A DNA stretch of 64,000 nucleotides from an uncultured Gemmatimonadota bacterium (lineage in GTDB: Bacteria; Gemmatimonadota; Gemmatimonadetes; Gemmatimonadales; Gemmatimonadaceae). The position numbers were made by a program, and so were the translations under genes. The stretch is taken from the NCBI GenBank assembly GCA_902825965.1, contig CADEDA010000005.1, positions 127,409-191,408 of the forward strand, given 5' to 3'. The notes under the pieces are model-generated. The model was not told the DNA's origin. It did not search any database and was given only the letters and a program-made list of their open reading frames with translations. Shown piece after piece: positions 44,720-54,158 of this stretch (position 1 is its first letter; the number at the start of each line of letters is the position of its first letter).

Positions 44720-47419
44720 GTGTCGGGGCCCCCGGGTTGGGCAGCGGTCGCCGGCGCGCTCGCGCGCCTGCGGTCCTGGTATCGGAGCATCGTCCATCGC
44801 GACGCCACCGAGCGGGCGATCCGCGAGGAGTTCGAGCAGCACATCGCGCTGCACACCGAGCGCCTCGTGCGCGAGGGCCTCGCACCCGACGCGGCAGCGC
44901 GGCAGGCGCGTGTGGCGTTCGGGCATGCGGAGTCGCATCGCGAGGACGCACGCGCATCGCGCGGACTCCGCTGGTACGACCAGCTGCGCGTCTCCGCGCT
45001 CGACGTGAAGCTCGGGCTGCGCATGCTCGCCAAACACCCGGTGATCAGTGTCGCCGCGGTGCTCGCACTCGCGGTGGGCATCCCCGTCGGGCTGGCACCG
45101 TCGCACATCGCCGCGGCCGTCGAAGCGCCGTTGCCCGGCGATCCGGCGCATCGCATCCGCGCGATCCGCTATTGGGACCCGGCGGCGGTCGCGGTCGCCG
45201 CGACGACCACGAGCGAGTTCGCGTACTGGTCGCGCGAGTTGCGGAGCTTCAGCGCACTCGCGGCGTTCCGCGCGTCTCCCATCCAGGTCGCGCTGGACGA
45301 TGGTCGGCCCGAGCCGCTGGAGGCAGCCCAGGTCTCGGCGGCGACCTTCGCCGTCCTCGGCGTGGTACCGCAGCGCGGGCGGGCGCTGCATCCAGACGAC
45401 TTCGTTCCCGGGGCCGCCCCGGTGGTGCTCATCGGTGCGCAAGTGTGGCGCACGCGGTTCGCGAGCGACCCGGCGGTGGTCGGCCGCGTGATCCGCGTGG
45501 GGCGGGAGTTGAGCACCGTCGTCGGCGTGATGCCCGAGGGGTTCCGGTTCCCGTCGTACGCACAACTGTGGCTGCCGATGCGACTCGACGCGACGGCGCA
45601 GGCCGGCGGCGGTGCCACCGTCCAGATCGTCGGGCGGCTCGCCCAAGGACACACCGCGGAACAGGCGCAGGCCGAGCTGGAACGTCTTGTGCCGCCACTG
45701 ACGGTGGACGCGAGCGACGCGGAGCGGCGTGCACGGCTGCGACCGGAGGTCGTCCCCTTCGGCCTGCTGTTCATGGGACTCCCGGCCGGCGGCCTCGACG
45801 CCATGCCCGAGTACTATCTCGCGCAGCTCCTCATGCTGGTGGTGTTGCTGGTGGCCTGCGGCAACGTCGCGATGCTCGTCTTCGCGCAGACGGCGACGCG
45901 CTTCAAGGAGATCGCCGTCCGGTCGGCGCTCGGGGCGAGCCGCACCCGCATCGTGTCGCAGATCTTCGCGGAGACGTTCCTGCTCGCGCTGCTCTCGGCG
46001 GCGCTGGGGGTGTTCCTCGTGGACTGGGCGTTGGGGCACGTGAACCTCGCGGCCATCGGCGGACAGACGGCGATGCCGTACTGGTTGACCCTGCGCGTGA
46101 CCTCGGGCACGGTGGTCCGCGCGGTGCTCCTGGCGACGCTCAGTGCGACGGCTGCGGGTGTGATCCCGGCGATCGGGATCACCGGTCGTGCGGTGTATCA
46201 GCACATGCGCGGCGGGAGCGGCGTGCGATTCGGCCGCCTCACGGGGGTGCTCGTGGTCGCGGACATCGCGGTCGCCGTGGCGGCGGTCGGGCTGTCGCTC
46301 GCGATCGTGCGGCAGGTGACCGACATGCAGGGCCTGGCCGCGGCAGCGGGGATCCCGGCGGCGGACTACCTCGCGGTGGAGTTCCGGCCCTCGGACGCGG
46401 CCGCGACAGACTCCGGACGCTCGGCACGGGCACTCGTGACCGCGCTCGGCGCCGAACCCGGCGTGCGCGGGGTCGCGGTCGCGAATGCGCTGCCGTTGAT
46501 GGAGCAGCCCTCGCGCCCGATCGAAGTGGCAGGCGGCGACGCCGAGGCCACCGGTGCACAGGAGTGGGTGCGGACCGTCGCGGCCGACGTCGACTACTTC
46601 CGAGGACTCGGGCAAGTGGTGCTGCAGGGCCGGGATTTCGACCGGAACGACCTCGAAGGCCAGGATCGCCATGTGATCGTCAACACGGCCTTCGTCACGC
46701 AGTTGCTCGGCGGTCGCGAGCCGATCGGCGCGCGACTGCGATTCGCCGCACGCGGTGCGGCGGCGGCGAGTGCGTGGCATGAGATCGTCGGTGTGGTGCC
46801 GCACCTGGGGATCAATGCCGTGAATGCCGAACGCGGGGCGGCGGTGTACGTCCCGACCGCACTGGATGCGATCACACCGATGCACGTCGCACTGCACGTG
46901 GGCGCCGCGCCGATGCGTCTGGGACCCCGCGTCCGGGAGATCGCGCAGGCGGTCGCGCCGGACCTGTACATGGCGAGTCCCACCGCGCTCACCGAATTCC
47001 GGCAGGGCGACTGGTACCTGGTGCTCGGACTCGGCGGTGGGCTCAGCGTGCTCGCCTTCGTGCTCGTGGCGCTTGCCGCGTCGGGGTTGTTCGCGATGCT
47101 CTCGCTCACCGTGACCGAGCGCACGCGCGAGATCGGCATCCGCGCGGCGCTCGGCGCGAGTCCGCGCGTGCTGGTGTGGACCGTGTTGCGGCGCTCGTTG
47201 CTGCAGATCGGGCTCGGCGCCGCACTCGGATTGCCGCTCGCGGCCTACTTCGTCTCGACCGTCGTCGGGGAGTCGGCTGCGTCACCGCTGTGGGCGCTGC
47301 TCATCGCCACGGGCCTCGCCTTCGGCATCGTGCTGCTGGTGGCGGCGGTGTCCTGCGCGGTCCCGATGCGGCGCGTGCTCGCCATCGAGGCGAGCATCGC
47401 GATGCGTGCGGAGGCGTAG
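44720..47419 (+). CDS. ADOP-type ABC permease (MacB/FtsX duplicated)
   Basis: An 899-residue inner-membrane permease. An N-terminal soluble region (ATERAIREEFEQHIALHTER) characteristic of the ADOP family precedes the first helix near LGLRMLAKHPVISVAAVLA. Two copies of periplasmic MacB_PCD plus FtsX membrane modules follow; the last ends around VTERTREIGIRAALGASPR. The four-helix clusters lie near residues 370-490 and 770-890. No ATPase gene is adjacent, as is normal for these orphan permeases. The GTG start is two bases after padR. Function unknown; lipid, peptide or antibiotic efflux is inferred only from MacB homology. Confidence 0.9.
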   Translation: MSGPPGWAAVAGALARLRSWYRSIVHRDATERAIREEFEQHIALHTERLVREGLAPDAAARQARVAFGHAESHREDARASRGLRWYDQLRVSALDVKLGLRMLAKHPVISVAAVLALAVGIPVGLAPSHIAAAVEAPLPGDPAHRIRAIRYWDPAAVAVAATTTSEFAYWSRELRSFSALAAFRASPIQVALDDGRPEPLEAAQVSAATFAVLGVVPQRGRALHPDDFVPGAAPVVLIGAQVWRTRFASDPAVVGRVIRVGRELSTVVGVMPEGFRFPSYAQLWLPMRLDATAQAGGGATVQIVGRLAQGHTAEQAQAELERLVPPLTVDASDAERRARLRPEVVPFGLLFMGLPAGGLDAMPEYYLAQLLMLVVLLVACGNVAMLVFAQTATRFKEIAVRSALGASRTRIVSQIFAETFLLALLSAALGVFLVDWALGHVNLAAIGGQTAMPYWLTLRVTSGTVVRAVLLATLSATAAGVIPAIGITGRAVYQHMRGGSGVRFGRLTGVLVVADIAVAVAAVGLSLAIVRQVTDMQGLAAAAGIPAADYLAVEFRPSDAAATDSGRSARALVTALGAEPGVRGVAVANALPLMEQPSRPIEVAGGDAEATGAQEWVRTVAADVDYFRGLGQVVLQGRDFDRNDLEGQDRHVIVNTAFVTQLLGGREPIGARLRFAARGAAAASAWHEIVGVVPHLGINAVNAERGAAVYVPTALDAITPMHVALHVGAAPMRLGPRVREIAQAVAPDLYMASPTALTEFRQGDWYLVLGLGGGLSVLAFVLVALAASGLFAMLSLTVTERTREIGIRAALGASPRVLVWTVLRRSLLQIGLGAALGLPLAAYFVSTVVGESAASPLWALLIATGLAFGIVLLVAAVSCAVPMRRVLAIEASIAMRAEA

Positions 47420-47427
47420 CGGGGCGG

Positions 47428-48222
47428 CTACTTGAGTGTGATGCTCACCGGGCAGTGGTCGCTGCCCATGACGTCGGCGTGGATCGCGGCGGCCGTCACC
47501 TGCTTGGCGAGCGCCTTGGACACCAGGACGTAGTCGATGCGCCACCCGATGTTCCGGGCGCGGCAGTTCGCCCGCAGGCTCCACCAGGAGTAGTGGCCGT
47601 TGCCCTGCTTGAACAGGCGCAGCGTGTCCACGAAGCCGGCATCGAGGAAGGCCTGGAAGCCGGCGCGCTCCTCGTCGGTGAAACCCTTGTTGCCGACGTT
47701 CGGCTTGGGATTCGCGAGGTCGAGTTCGGTGTGCGCGACGTTGAGGTCGCCGCAGAAGATGACCGGCTTCTTCTTCTCCAGCGCCTTGCAGTGGGCGAGG
47801 AAGGCGGGGTCCCACTGCTTCTGGCGCAGCGGCAGCCGGCTGAGGTCGTCCTTCGCGTTGGGCGTGTAGACCGTGACGACGTAGTACTTCGGGTACTCGG
47901 CCGTGATGACTCGCCCTTCGTCGGCCGCATCGTTGCCTGCCGCGTCGACCTGCGGGTACTTCTTCGCGACGGCCTTCGTGAAGCCGTTGGTCACCGCGAT
48001 CGGCCGCGTGCGCGTGAAGATCGCGGTCCCCGAGTAGCCCTTGGTGGCGGCGGAGTTCCAGTACTCGTGGTAGTCCGGGAGGTCGGCGACCACCTGGTCG
48101 CGCTCCGCCTTGGTCTCCTGGAGGCAGAGGATGTCAGGTCTGTGCTTCGCGATGAACTTGGCGAAGTCGCCCTTCTTGATCACGGCGCGCAGGCCGTTGA
48201 CGTTCCAGGAGTAGAGTTTCAT
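47428..48222 (-). CDS. xthA: Exodeoxyribonuclease III (AP endonuclease)
   Basis: A 264-residue Mg-dependent nuclease that cuts at abasic sites and trims 3-prime ends. MKLYSWNVNGLRAVIK starts the fold, CLQETKAE has the metal glutamate, YSGTAIFTR and VVTVYTPNAKDD follow, and GDLNVAHTELDLANP contains the catalytic Asp and Asn. IGWRIDYVLVS and the terminal GSDHCPV give the Asp-His pair. The length is normal. It is convergent with the ADOP permease gene (8-base gap) and divergent from the alpha/beta hydrolase across 261 bases. Confidence 0.96.
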   Translation of the reverse strand: MKLYSWNVNGLRAVIKKGDFAKFIAKHRPDILCLQETKAERDQVVADLPDYHEYWNSAATKGYSGTAIFTRTRPIAVTNGFTKAVAKKYPQVDAAGNDAADEGRVITAEYPKYYVVTVYTPNAKDDLSRLPLRQKQWDPAFLAHCKALEKKKPVIFCGDLNVAHTELDLANPKPNVGNKGFTDEERAGFQAFLDAGFVDTLRLFKQGNGHYSWWSLRANCRARNIGWRIDYVLVSKALAKQVTAAAIHADVMGSDHCPVSITLK

Positions 48223-48303
48223 GCGCTCCGGTGCGATGCGGGTCGGCGGGCGCCGTGCGCCCCGCTGGAAGATGCCGACCATCGCAGGAAAGCGCGACCG
48301 GAC

Positions 48304-48377
48304 CCGGCATTCCGTGGTGCCCGGCGCATCCCGTGGTGCCAGCTGCATCCCGCGGTGCCCGGCGCCTCCCGTGGTGT
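48304..48377. repeat. Four tandem 17-19 base repeats
   Basis: The unit CCGGCGCATCCCGTGGTGC occurs at 48304-48320 (17 bases, shorter), 48321-48339, 48340-48358 and 48359-48377 with a few substitutions. It fills the centre of the 261-base gap between xthA and the alpha/beta hydrolase. The remainder of the gap (48223-48303 and 48378-48483) shows no clear promoter. Confidence 0.75.
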
Positions 48378-48483
48378 TCCGAGTACCCGCGTCACTGGTG
48401 GGAATGCTGTGACGACCCTTGGTACAGAGGGGTACGGGCACATGCGGTCGCGCACGCAGGTCCAACCCCCACCGGTGGTCGTG

Positions 48484-49428
48484 ATGCCACGACGGATTCT
48501 CCCGTTCCTCCTCGCGCTCGGCGTGTCGGTGCTGCCGGTAGCGCTCGACGCACAGCAACCCGCGCCCGTGGTGGAGGGACGTATCGCCGTCGGCGCCGCA
48601 TCGCTGTACACGCGGGTGACCGGCAGGGGCACGCCGGTGATCGTGCTGCACGGCGGACCGGATTTCGACCTCGGCTACATGCTCCCCGAGCTCGATCGCC
48701 TGGCGGACCGGTACACGCTTCATTACTACGACCAGCGCGGGCGCGGGAAGTCCGCCGCGAACGTGCGGCCCGAGGAGCTGTCCCTCGCGACCGACCTCGA
48801 GGATCTCGACCGTGTCCGCCGCCACTTCGGCCTCGACTCGGTGGTGTTGCTCGGGCACTCCTGGGGCGCCGTGCTCGCACTCGAATACGCGACGCGATAC
48901 CCCGCGCACGTGTCCGGACTCATCCTGCTCAATCCGGCGCCGGTCGAGGCCCGCGTCCTCACCGACGTCCGCCGTCTCTATCTCGAGCGGCTGGGAACGG
49001 AGATGGACCGCCAACGTGCGATCGCCACAAGCCCGGGATACCAGCAGGCGGACCCCGAGGCCGTGGCGGCGCGGTACCGGATCCACTTCAAGCCGTCGCT
49101 GTATCGGGAGGCGGACTACGAGCGCATGATGGCACGCATGCGCGCGGGATTCATCGCGCAAGGCAGCCAGGGCATCCTCACCGCTCGCGCGGTCGAGGAC
49201 CGGCTCATGACAGACACTTGGGCGCGCCCGGAGTACGACCTCACGCCGCAGCTCCGCAACCTGCGGGTCCGCACGCTCGTCGTGGCCGGCGAGCACGACT
49301 TCATGCTGCTGGCCGCCCAGCGCATCGCAGCTGCGCTCCCCAACGCCGAACTCGTGTCCGTGCCCCGGTGCGGGCACTTCGCGTTCCTCGAGTGCGCCGA
49401 CGCGTTCCTCGGGCGCCTACGCCCGTAG
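48484..49428 (+). CDS. Exported alpha/beta hydrolase, proline-iminopeptidase-like
   Basis: A 314-residue serine hydrolase. The signal peptide [20 protein letters not shown] ends near [15 protein letters not shown] is the oxyanion-hole motif, [10 protein letters not shown] is typical of proline iminopeptidases, [13 protein letters not shown] holds the nucleophile serine, and an aspartate in GEHDFM and the histidine in RCGHFAF complete the triad. Likely substrates are peptides or esters in the periplasm. ATG 48484 begins the signal peptide; GTG 48481 and ATG 48442 are alternatives. It overlaps the convergent DUF2200 gene by 12 bases. Confidence 0.88.
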   Translation: MPRRILPFLLALGVSVLPVALDAQQPAPVVEGRIAVGAASLYTRVTGRGTPVIVLHGGPDFDLGYMLPELDRLADRYTLHYYDQRGRGKSAANVRPEELSLATDLEDLDRVRRHFGLDSVVLLGHSWGAVLALEYATRYPAHVSGLILLNPAPVEARVLTDVRRLYLERLGTEMDRQRAIATSPGYQQADPEAVAARYRIHFKPSLYREADYERMMARMRAGFIAQGSQGILTARAVEDRLMTDTWARPEYDLTPQLRNLRVRTLVVAGEHDFMLLAAQRIAAALPNAELVSVPRCGHFAFLECADAFLGRLRP

Positions 49429-49767
49429 GATCTTCTCCATCGCCTTTCCCTTCGCCAGCTCGTCCACGAGTTTGTCGAGGTAGCGGATCTTCTGCATCAG
49501 CGGGTCCGCGACGTCCTCCACCCGCACGCCGCAGACGACGCCGGTGATGCGCGACGCGTTCGGGTGGAGGCGCGGCGCCTCGGCGAAGAAGGTGCGGAGG
49601 TCGACGCCGCGCGTGATCTGCTGCTTCAGCCCGGCGGCCGTGTACCCGGTGAGCCAGCGGACCACCGTGTCCACCTCCTCCTGCGTGCGACCCTTCTTGG
49701 TGGCCTTCTGCACGTACATCGGGTAGATGGACGCGAACTTGTACTGGAACACCCGCTCGAGATTCAT
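49417..49767 (-). CDS. DUF2200 family protein
   Basis: A 116-residue protein matching DUF2200 over its length: [56 protein letters not shown] and [20 protein letters not shown]. It is soluble, with no known activity. Family members are widespread in bacteria. The ATG at 49767 overlaps the DUF2256 stop by ATGA, so the two are translationally coupled. Its 3-prime end overlaps the alpha/beta hydrolase by 12 bases. Confidence 0.93.
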   Translation of the reverse strand: MNLERVFQYKFASIYPMYVQKATKKGRTQEEVDTVVRWLTGYTAAGLKQQITRGVDLRTFFAEAPRLHPNASRITGVVCGVRVEDVADPLMQKIRYLDKLVDELAKGKAMEKILRA

Positions 49768-49901
49768 TTGGTCCTCCGGCATCGTTCGCTGCAGAAGCGC
49801 ACCTGCGGCCAGTCGCGTGCCCACTTCTTGCGCCAGGTGAACGGACGTCCGCAGCGCGCGCAGGTCTTGGTGGGAAGGTCGGACTTCTTGACGCCCTTCA
49901 T
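49764..49901 (-). CDS. DUF2256 zinc-finger-like small protein
   Basis: A 45-residue protein of the DUF2256 family: [19 protein letters not shown], then the WRKKWARDW segment and [11 protein letters not shown]. The pattern C-x2-C and C-x3-C suggests a small zinc ribbon. It overlaps the upstream formylglycine-enzyme gene by ATGA (49898-49901) and the downstream DUF2200 gene by ATGA. Function unknown; in other genomes it is found near photolyase-type genes, but none is present here. Confidence 0.9.
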   Translation of the reverse strand: MKGVKKSDLPTKTCARCGRPFTWRKKWARDWPQVRFCSERCRRTK

Positions 49902-51016
49902 GGCGCTGGGCTCCTCGCCCGCAGGGAGTCGACGGTGAGCACCACACGGAACCCGATGTGCGACGCGCCGGTGTCGGGCGCCCCGGTGCCACGCGCACTC
50001 ACGCGATAGCCACGGCAGTAGACGTCGCTGCAGAGGAACGACCCGCCACGGATGACGCGCATCGGCTCCCCCTCGGATCGCGGGTCGCTGCCGGTCGCGG
50101 GACCCTGCGGGTCCCGCGTCACGCCGGAGCCCGCGCGGCTCGCGTAGGTGTCGGCGCGATACCAGTCCGCGGTCCATTGCCAGACGTTGCCGGCCATGTC
50201 GTACAACCCGAACGCGTTCGGCGCGAAGCTCCCCACCGCGACCGGTTCGGCCGGATGCTGCGGGAAGTCGCCCTGGTAGATATGCGCCTGCGGGTGCGCG
50301 GAGTCGTGGGCGGCGTCACCCCAGGCATGCGCGGCACGTGGGCGACCGCCACGCGCCGCATACTCCCATTCCGCTTCCGTGGGCAGGCGGCCACCCCGCC
50401 ACCGCGCGTACGCCATGGCGTCCGCCCACGCGACCTGCACGACCGGGAATCGTTCCTTGCCCTGCAGGTCGCTGCGCGGGCCGCGCGGGTGCCGCCAGTT
50501 CGCGCCCGGCACCCAGCGCCACCAGCGATCCACCGCCCGCAGGTCGACCGCACCGGTCACCGGAGTGAAGACCAGCGATCCCGGCACGAGCAGCTCCGCC
50601 GGAGGCGGCGGCGTACCCGCCGGCAGACCGCGCAGGATCTCCTCGCGCGATGGGGCACGCTCGGCCACCGTGACGTACCCGGTCGCCTCGACGAATCGCG
50701 CGAACTCCGCGTTCGTCACGGTCGTCGCCCCCATGTAGAACCCCGTGACACGCACGCGGTGCACCGGTCGCTCGTGGGCGAGCGCGAACGGTCCGTCGTC
50801 ACCCATCTCGAAGGTGCCCCCGGGCACCCACACCATGCCTGCGGGCGCCGGCAGCGGCGCGGGCCCTTCGTCGCGCGACGTCGCCGGCTCGGCGCCAGGC
50901 GAACACGCGAGCGCGCCGCCGAGCAGGACGCTGCCGAGCAGGACGCTCAAGAGGACGGTCGCTCCAAGCGCGCGTGGCGCATCGACGCGCGAGTGCAGGC
51001 AGGACACGTGAGGCAC
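49898..51016 (-). CDS. Formylglycine-generating enzyme with export signal
   Basis: A 372-residue FGE-sulfatase domain protein that should oxidise a sulfatase cysteine to formylglycine. [15 protein letters not shown] starts the fold, [32 protein letters not shown] and [20 protein letters not shown] follow. The two copper-binding cysteines are present, at about 329 and 334, as in human and Streptomyces enzymes. Unusually the protein begins with a hydrophobic segment and a lipobox-like LLGGALAC, so it would be exported and lipid-anchored. The GTG at 51016 is used; GTG 51007 is an alternative. It is divergent from a sulfatase gene 49 bases away, its likely substrate. Confidence 0.9.
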   Translation of the reverse strand: MPHVSCLHSRVDAPRALGATVLLSVLLGSVLLGGALACSPGAEPATSRDEGPAPLPAPAGMVWVPGGTFEMGDDGPFALAHERPVHRVRVTGFYMGATTVTNAEFARFVEATGYVTVAERAPSREEILRGLPAGTPPPPAELLVPGSLVFTPVTGAVDLRAVDRWWRWVPGANWRHPRGPRSDLQGKERFPVVQVAWADAMAYARWRGGRLPTEAEWEYAARGGRPRAAHAWGDAAHDSAHPQAHIYQGDFPQHPAEPVAVGSFAPNAFGLYDMAGNVWQWTADWYRADTYASRAGSGVTRDPQGPATGSDPRSEGEPMRVIRGGSFLCSDVYCRGYRVSARGTGAPDTGASHIGFRVVLTVDSLRARSPAP

Positions 51017-51065
51017 TGCGCGAATGTAGCGGCCACCCCCCGGCGGACGCTATGATTGCGCGCGT

Positions 51066-52499
51066 ATGCGTCCGCGACTCCGCGCACTCCTTCCGTTACT
51101 GGTCCTGCTGCCGCTCCTCGGCACCTGCGGCCGTGCGACGGCGGCGCGCCCCAACATCGTCTTCGTGCTCGTGGACGACCTGCGCTGGGACGACATCGCC
51201 GTGGCGGGGCATCCGTTCGTCGAGACACCGCACATCGACCGGCTGGCGGCGGAGGGCGCGCGCTTCCTCAACGCCTTCGCGGCGACCCCGCTGTGTTCGC
51301 CGAGTCGCGCGAGCATCCTCACCGGACAGTACGTGAGGACCAACGGCATCCTCGACAACACGGCGCGCGACTCCACCAGCCATCGGCTGGCGACGTTCGC
51401 GATCCCGCTGGCCGCGGCAGGCTATCGCACCGGCTTCTTCGGCAAGTGGCACATGGGCAACGACGACTCGCCGCGGCCGGGCTGGTCGCGCTGGGTGGCG
51501 ATGCGCGGGCAGGGGGAAGCCGTGGATCCATCGCTCAACGTCGATGGTGCGCGGCGCGTGGTGCCGGGCTACGTGACCGACGTGCTCACCGATCAGGTAC
51601 TGGACTTCCTGCGTACGCCGAGCGAGGCGCCGTTCATGGTGTTCCTCGCCCACAAGGCGCTGCATCCCAACATCCTGCAGCGCAACGACGGCACGCGCGG
51701 TGCGATGGCGGCGGGGCAGCCCGAGGGATTCGTGCCGGCTCCGCGGCACGCCGGTCGGTACGCGAACGCCACCGTACCACGACGGCCCAACGCGACCGTC
51801 GCCCCGACGCGGAAGCCCGCCCTCGCGCAGGTGATCCCGGGCCTGCCGCCACTCTCCCCGGCCACCGGCACCAGCGATCGTGACATCCGCGCGCGGCTCG
51901 AGATGCTGCTCGGCGTGGACGAATCCCTCGGCCGCATCCTCGCGACGCTCGATGCGATGCAGGCGCTCGACAACACCCTCATCGTGTTCACCAGCGACCA
52001 CGGCTACTTCTACGGCGAGCACGGACTCGACCAGGAGCGCCGGCTCGCGTACGAGGAGACGGCCCGCATCCCGCTGCTCATCCGCTTCCCGCGCCTCGCG
52101 CGTGCCGGCAGCACACCGGCGCAGCTGGTCCAGACCATCGACTTCGCGTCCACGGTGCTGGCGGTGGCCGGCGTGAGGGACAGCGTGCCCCGGCAAGGCC
52201 TGTCCTTGGTGCCCGTGCTCGACGGCAGCGCCACCGACTGGCGGCACTCGCTGCTGCTCGAGTACACGAGCGACATCGTCTTCCCGCGCATCCGCCGCAT
52301 GGGCTACGATGCCGTGCGCACCGAGCGCCATACGTACATCGAGTACCGCGAGCTGCCGGGCATGGAGGAGCTCTACGACCTGGAGCGCGATCCGTACCAG
52401 CTGGACAACCTGATGGGGACGGCGCGCGGCGACTCGCTGGTGCCGGCACTGCGTGCGGAGCTGGCGCGCCTGCGCACGGCGGCGTTGCCCGCGCGCTGA
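51066..52499 (+). CDS. Exported formylglycine-dependent sulfatase
   Basis: A 477-residue sulfatase. A hydrophobic N-terminus (LRALLPLLVLLPLLGTCG) acts as a signal or anchor. PNIVFVLVDDLRWDD provides metal aspartates, and C77 in PLCSPSRASILTGQY (C-x-P-x-R) is the residue oxidised to formylglycine. GKWHMG and VFTSDHGYFYGEHG are the later catalytic motifs. It cleaves sulfate esters, possibly from polysaccharides. The divergent gene at 49898-51016 encodes a formylglycine-generating enzyme, making an evident pair. Between residues 235 and 280 there is a Pro/Arg-rich insertion. Substrate unknown. Confidence 0.92.
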   Translation: MRPRLRALLPLLVLLPLLGTCGRATAARPNIVFVLVDDLRWDDIAVAGHPFVETPHIDRLAAEGARFLNAFAATPLCSPSRASILTGQYVRTNGILDNTARDSTSHRLATFAIPLAAAGYRTGFFGKWHMGNDDSPRPGWSRWVAMRGQGEAVDPSLNVDGARRVVPGYVTDVLTDQVLDFLRTPSEAPFMVFLAHKALHPNILQRNDGTRGAMAAGQPEGFVPAPRHAGRYANATVPRRPNATVAPTRKPALAQVIPGLPPLSPATGTSDRDIRARLEMLLGVDESLGRILATLDAMQALDNTLIVFTSDHGYFYGEHGLDQERRLAYEETARIPLLIRFPRLARAGSTPAQLVQTIDFASTVLAVAGVRDSVPRQGLSLVPVLDGSATDWRHSLLLEYTSDIVFPRIRRMGYDAVRTERHTYIEYRELPGMEELYDLERDPYQLDNLMGTARGDSLVPALRAELARLRTAALPAR

Positions 52500-52511
52500 G
52501 CGCGCCTCAGC

Positions 52512-53225
52512 TCACGGCACGTCCATGCGCCGCAGCCGGCGCACGGTCAACCAGGTGAACACCACCACCGCGACCACGCAGAGCGCGACCACCACCGGGA
52601 ACGGCGGCAGCGCGAGTGACGGGAACCGCCGCGGGTCGAGTCCGTTGACCACCGCGAGTGCGTAGTGGCGCAGGCTGAGCAGGCGCACGCCGGCCACGAA
52701 CCCGGAGAACAGCCCTTCCCAGATCACCACGTAGAGCAGTCCGATGCCGATCGCCTGCGTGGTCACCAGCCCGAGCCAGGTGAAGAGCGACGCGTACAGC
52801 GCGACCGCGACCAGCATGCCGATGGTCAGGGCCGTGGTCGCGACCGGATCGCCCACGTACGCGATGTGCGCCGTGACGGCCGCACTGACCGCCACGAACG
52901 GGCCGGCCACCGTGAGTGCCGCCAGCAGCTTGGGGATCGCGATCTGCCAGCGCGGCACCGGCGACAGCACGAGGTTGGCCAGGGTACGGTCCTCGATCTC
53001 ATTGGCGAACGAGACCCCGGCCAGCGCGAGCACCACCAAGGGGATGATCGCCCCGGCGAACATCGCGCCGATCACGCCGCCCTCGAACTCGCGCACCGAC
53101 GGGGCGCGGTCGAGGCTCAGCATGAGCGCGGCGATCGCCACCGGCATCGCCGACAGGGCGGTCAGCACGAGCAGGCGCCAGCGCCCGGTGAGCTGGCGCA
53201 GGGTGAGATGGTACACGGCACTCAT
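52512..53225 (-). CDS. ABC-2 type permease
   Basis: A 237-residue polytopic membrane protein with about six helices. The conserved region VSFANEIEDRTLANLVLSPV is the coupling segment typical of ABC-2 permeases, analogous to NosY. It is last in an operon and lies 3 bases after the second ATPase gene, so it probably forms a transporter with it. Substrate unknown. Confidence 0.87.
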   Translation of the reverse strand: MSAVYHLTLRQLTGRWRLLVLTALSAMPVAIAALMLSLDRAPSVREFEGGVIGAMFAGAIIPLVVLALAGVSFANEIEDRTLANLVLSPVPRWQIAIPKLLAALTVAGPFVAVSAAVTAHIAYVGDPVATTALTIGMLVAVALYASLFTWLGLVTTQAIGIGLLYVVIWEGLFSGFVAGVRLLSLRHYALAVVNGLDPRRFPSLALPPFPVVVALCVVAVVVFTWLTVRRLRRMDVP

Positions 53226-53228
53226 CGC

Positions 53229-54158
53229 TCAGCCCCCCACCAGGTAACCGAACACGCTCTCCAGCGAGTCGTCGAGTGGTTCCACCCGACGCAGCCGGAT
53301 CCCCTCGCGCTGGGCGAGACGCGGCAACTCCACTTGCAGGGCCTGCACCTGTCGGCTCAACACCACCAGCGCGCCGTCCGGATCCACCTGCACGGCTTCC
53401 ACCGAGGGCAGCCCGACGATCGCCGCCGCGAGCGCCCGCGGGGCATCGGCGACGATGCGCACGTGATACGGCCGTTGGTCCAGCGCCGCACGGATCGCGC
53501 GGAACCCGCCCGACGCCGCCAGCTTGCCGTTCACGATGAGCAGCACGGTGTCGGCGAGCTCCTCGACCTCCTCGAGGATGTGCGACGAGAGCACGATGGT
53601 GCAGCCCGTGCCGGCGAGATGCTGCAGCAGCCGCTTGAAGTGCACGCGCTGCCGCGGATCGGCGCCGTTGAGCGGCTCGTCGAGGATGAGCACCTCCGGC
53701 GAGTGCACCACGGTCGCGGCGAGCCGCATGCGCTGGCGCATGCCGCGGGAGTACGTGTCCATGCGGCGATGCTGGGCATCCACCAGGTCCACCAGCGCGA
53801 TGGCCCGATCCACCGCCTGTTCGAGGTCCGGCACGCGGCGCAGTTCCCCCATGAGCGTCACGAACTGGCGCCCGGTCATGAAGCCGTAGACCGTCTCGTG
53901 CTCCGACATGACGCCGATCCGGCGGTAGAGCGCCGGGTTATCGCGCACGGGTTCGCCGAACATGGTCACGCGGCCGCTCGACACCTCCGCCAACCCCGTC
54001 ATCATCCGCAGCAGCGTCGTCTTGCCGGCGCCGTTGGGACCGAGCAGTCCGGTGATGCCCGGCTGCACGTCGAAGCTCACGTCGCTCACGGCCACCACGC
54101 TGCCGTACCAGCGCGAGACACCCTCCACACGGATCACGGCCGCCCGGGGATCGCTCAT
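53229..54158 (-). CDS. ABC transporter ATPase (second of two)
   Basis: A 309-residue ATPase. GPNGAGKTTLLRMM is Walker A, YSRGMRQRMRLAA the signature, and VLILDEPLNGADP Walker B. The H-loop is SSHILEE. The C-terminal 80 residues form the accessory domain of drug- or copper-type exporters. The ATG at 54158 overlaps the upstream permease by ATGA. It probably pairs with the permease at 52512-53225, and perhaps also the one at 54155-55072. Confidence 0.92.
   Translation of the reverse strand: MSDPRAAVIRVEGVSRWYGSVVAVSDVSFDVQPGITGLLGPNGAGKTTLLRMMTGLAEVSSGRVTMFGEPVRDNPALYRRIGVMSEHETVYGFMTGRQFVTLMGELRRVPDLEQAVDRAIALVDLVDAQHRRMDTYSRGMRQRMRLAATVVHSPEVLILDEPLNGADPRQRVHFKRLLQHLAGTGCTIVLSSHILEEVEELADTVLLIVNGKLAASGGFRAIRAALDQRPYHVRIVADAPRALAAAIVGLPSVEAVQVDPDGALVVLSRQVQALQVELPRLAQREGIRLRRVEPLDDSLESVFGYLVGG

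Noticed and set aside
47416-47431. Inverted repeat GTAGC-GGGGCG-GCTAC between the permease and xthA
   Set aside because: The arms are mainly the two facing TAG stop codons plus two bases, so pairing is expected by chance and too short for a terminator.
51007-51065. Promoter pair in the 49-base FGE/sulfatase divergent gap
   Set aside because: No -35/-10 hexamers could be recognised in such a GC-rich, short region; the promoters may lie inside the coding ends.
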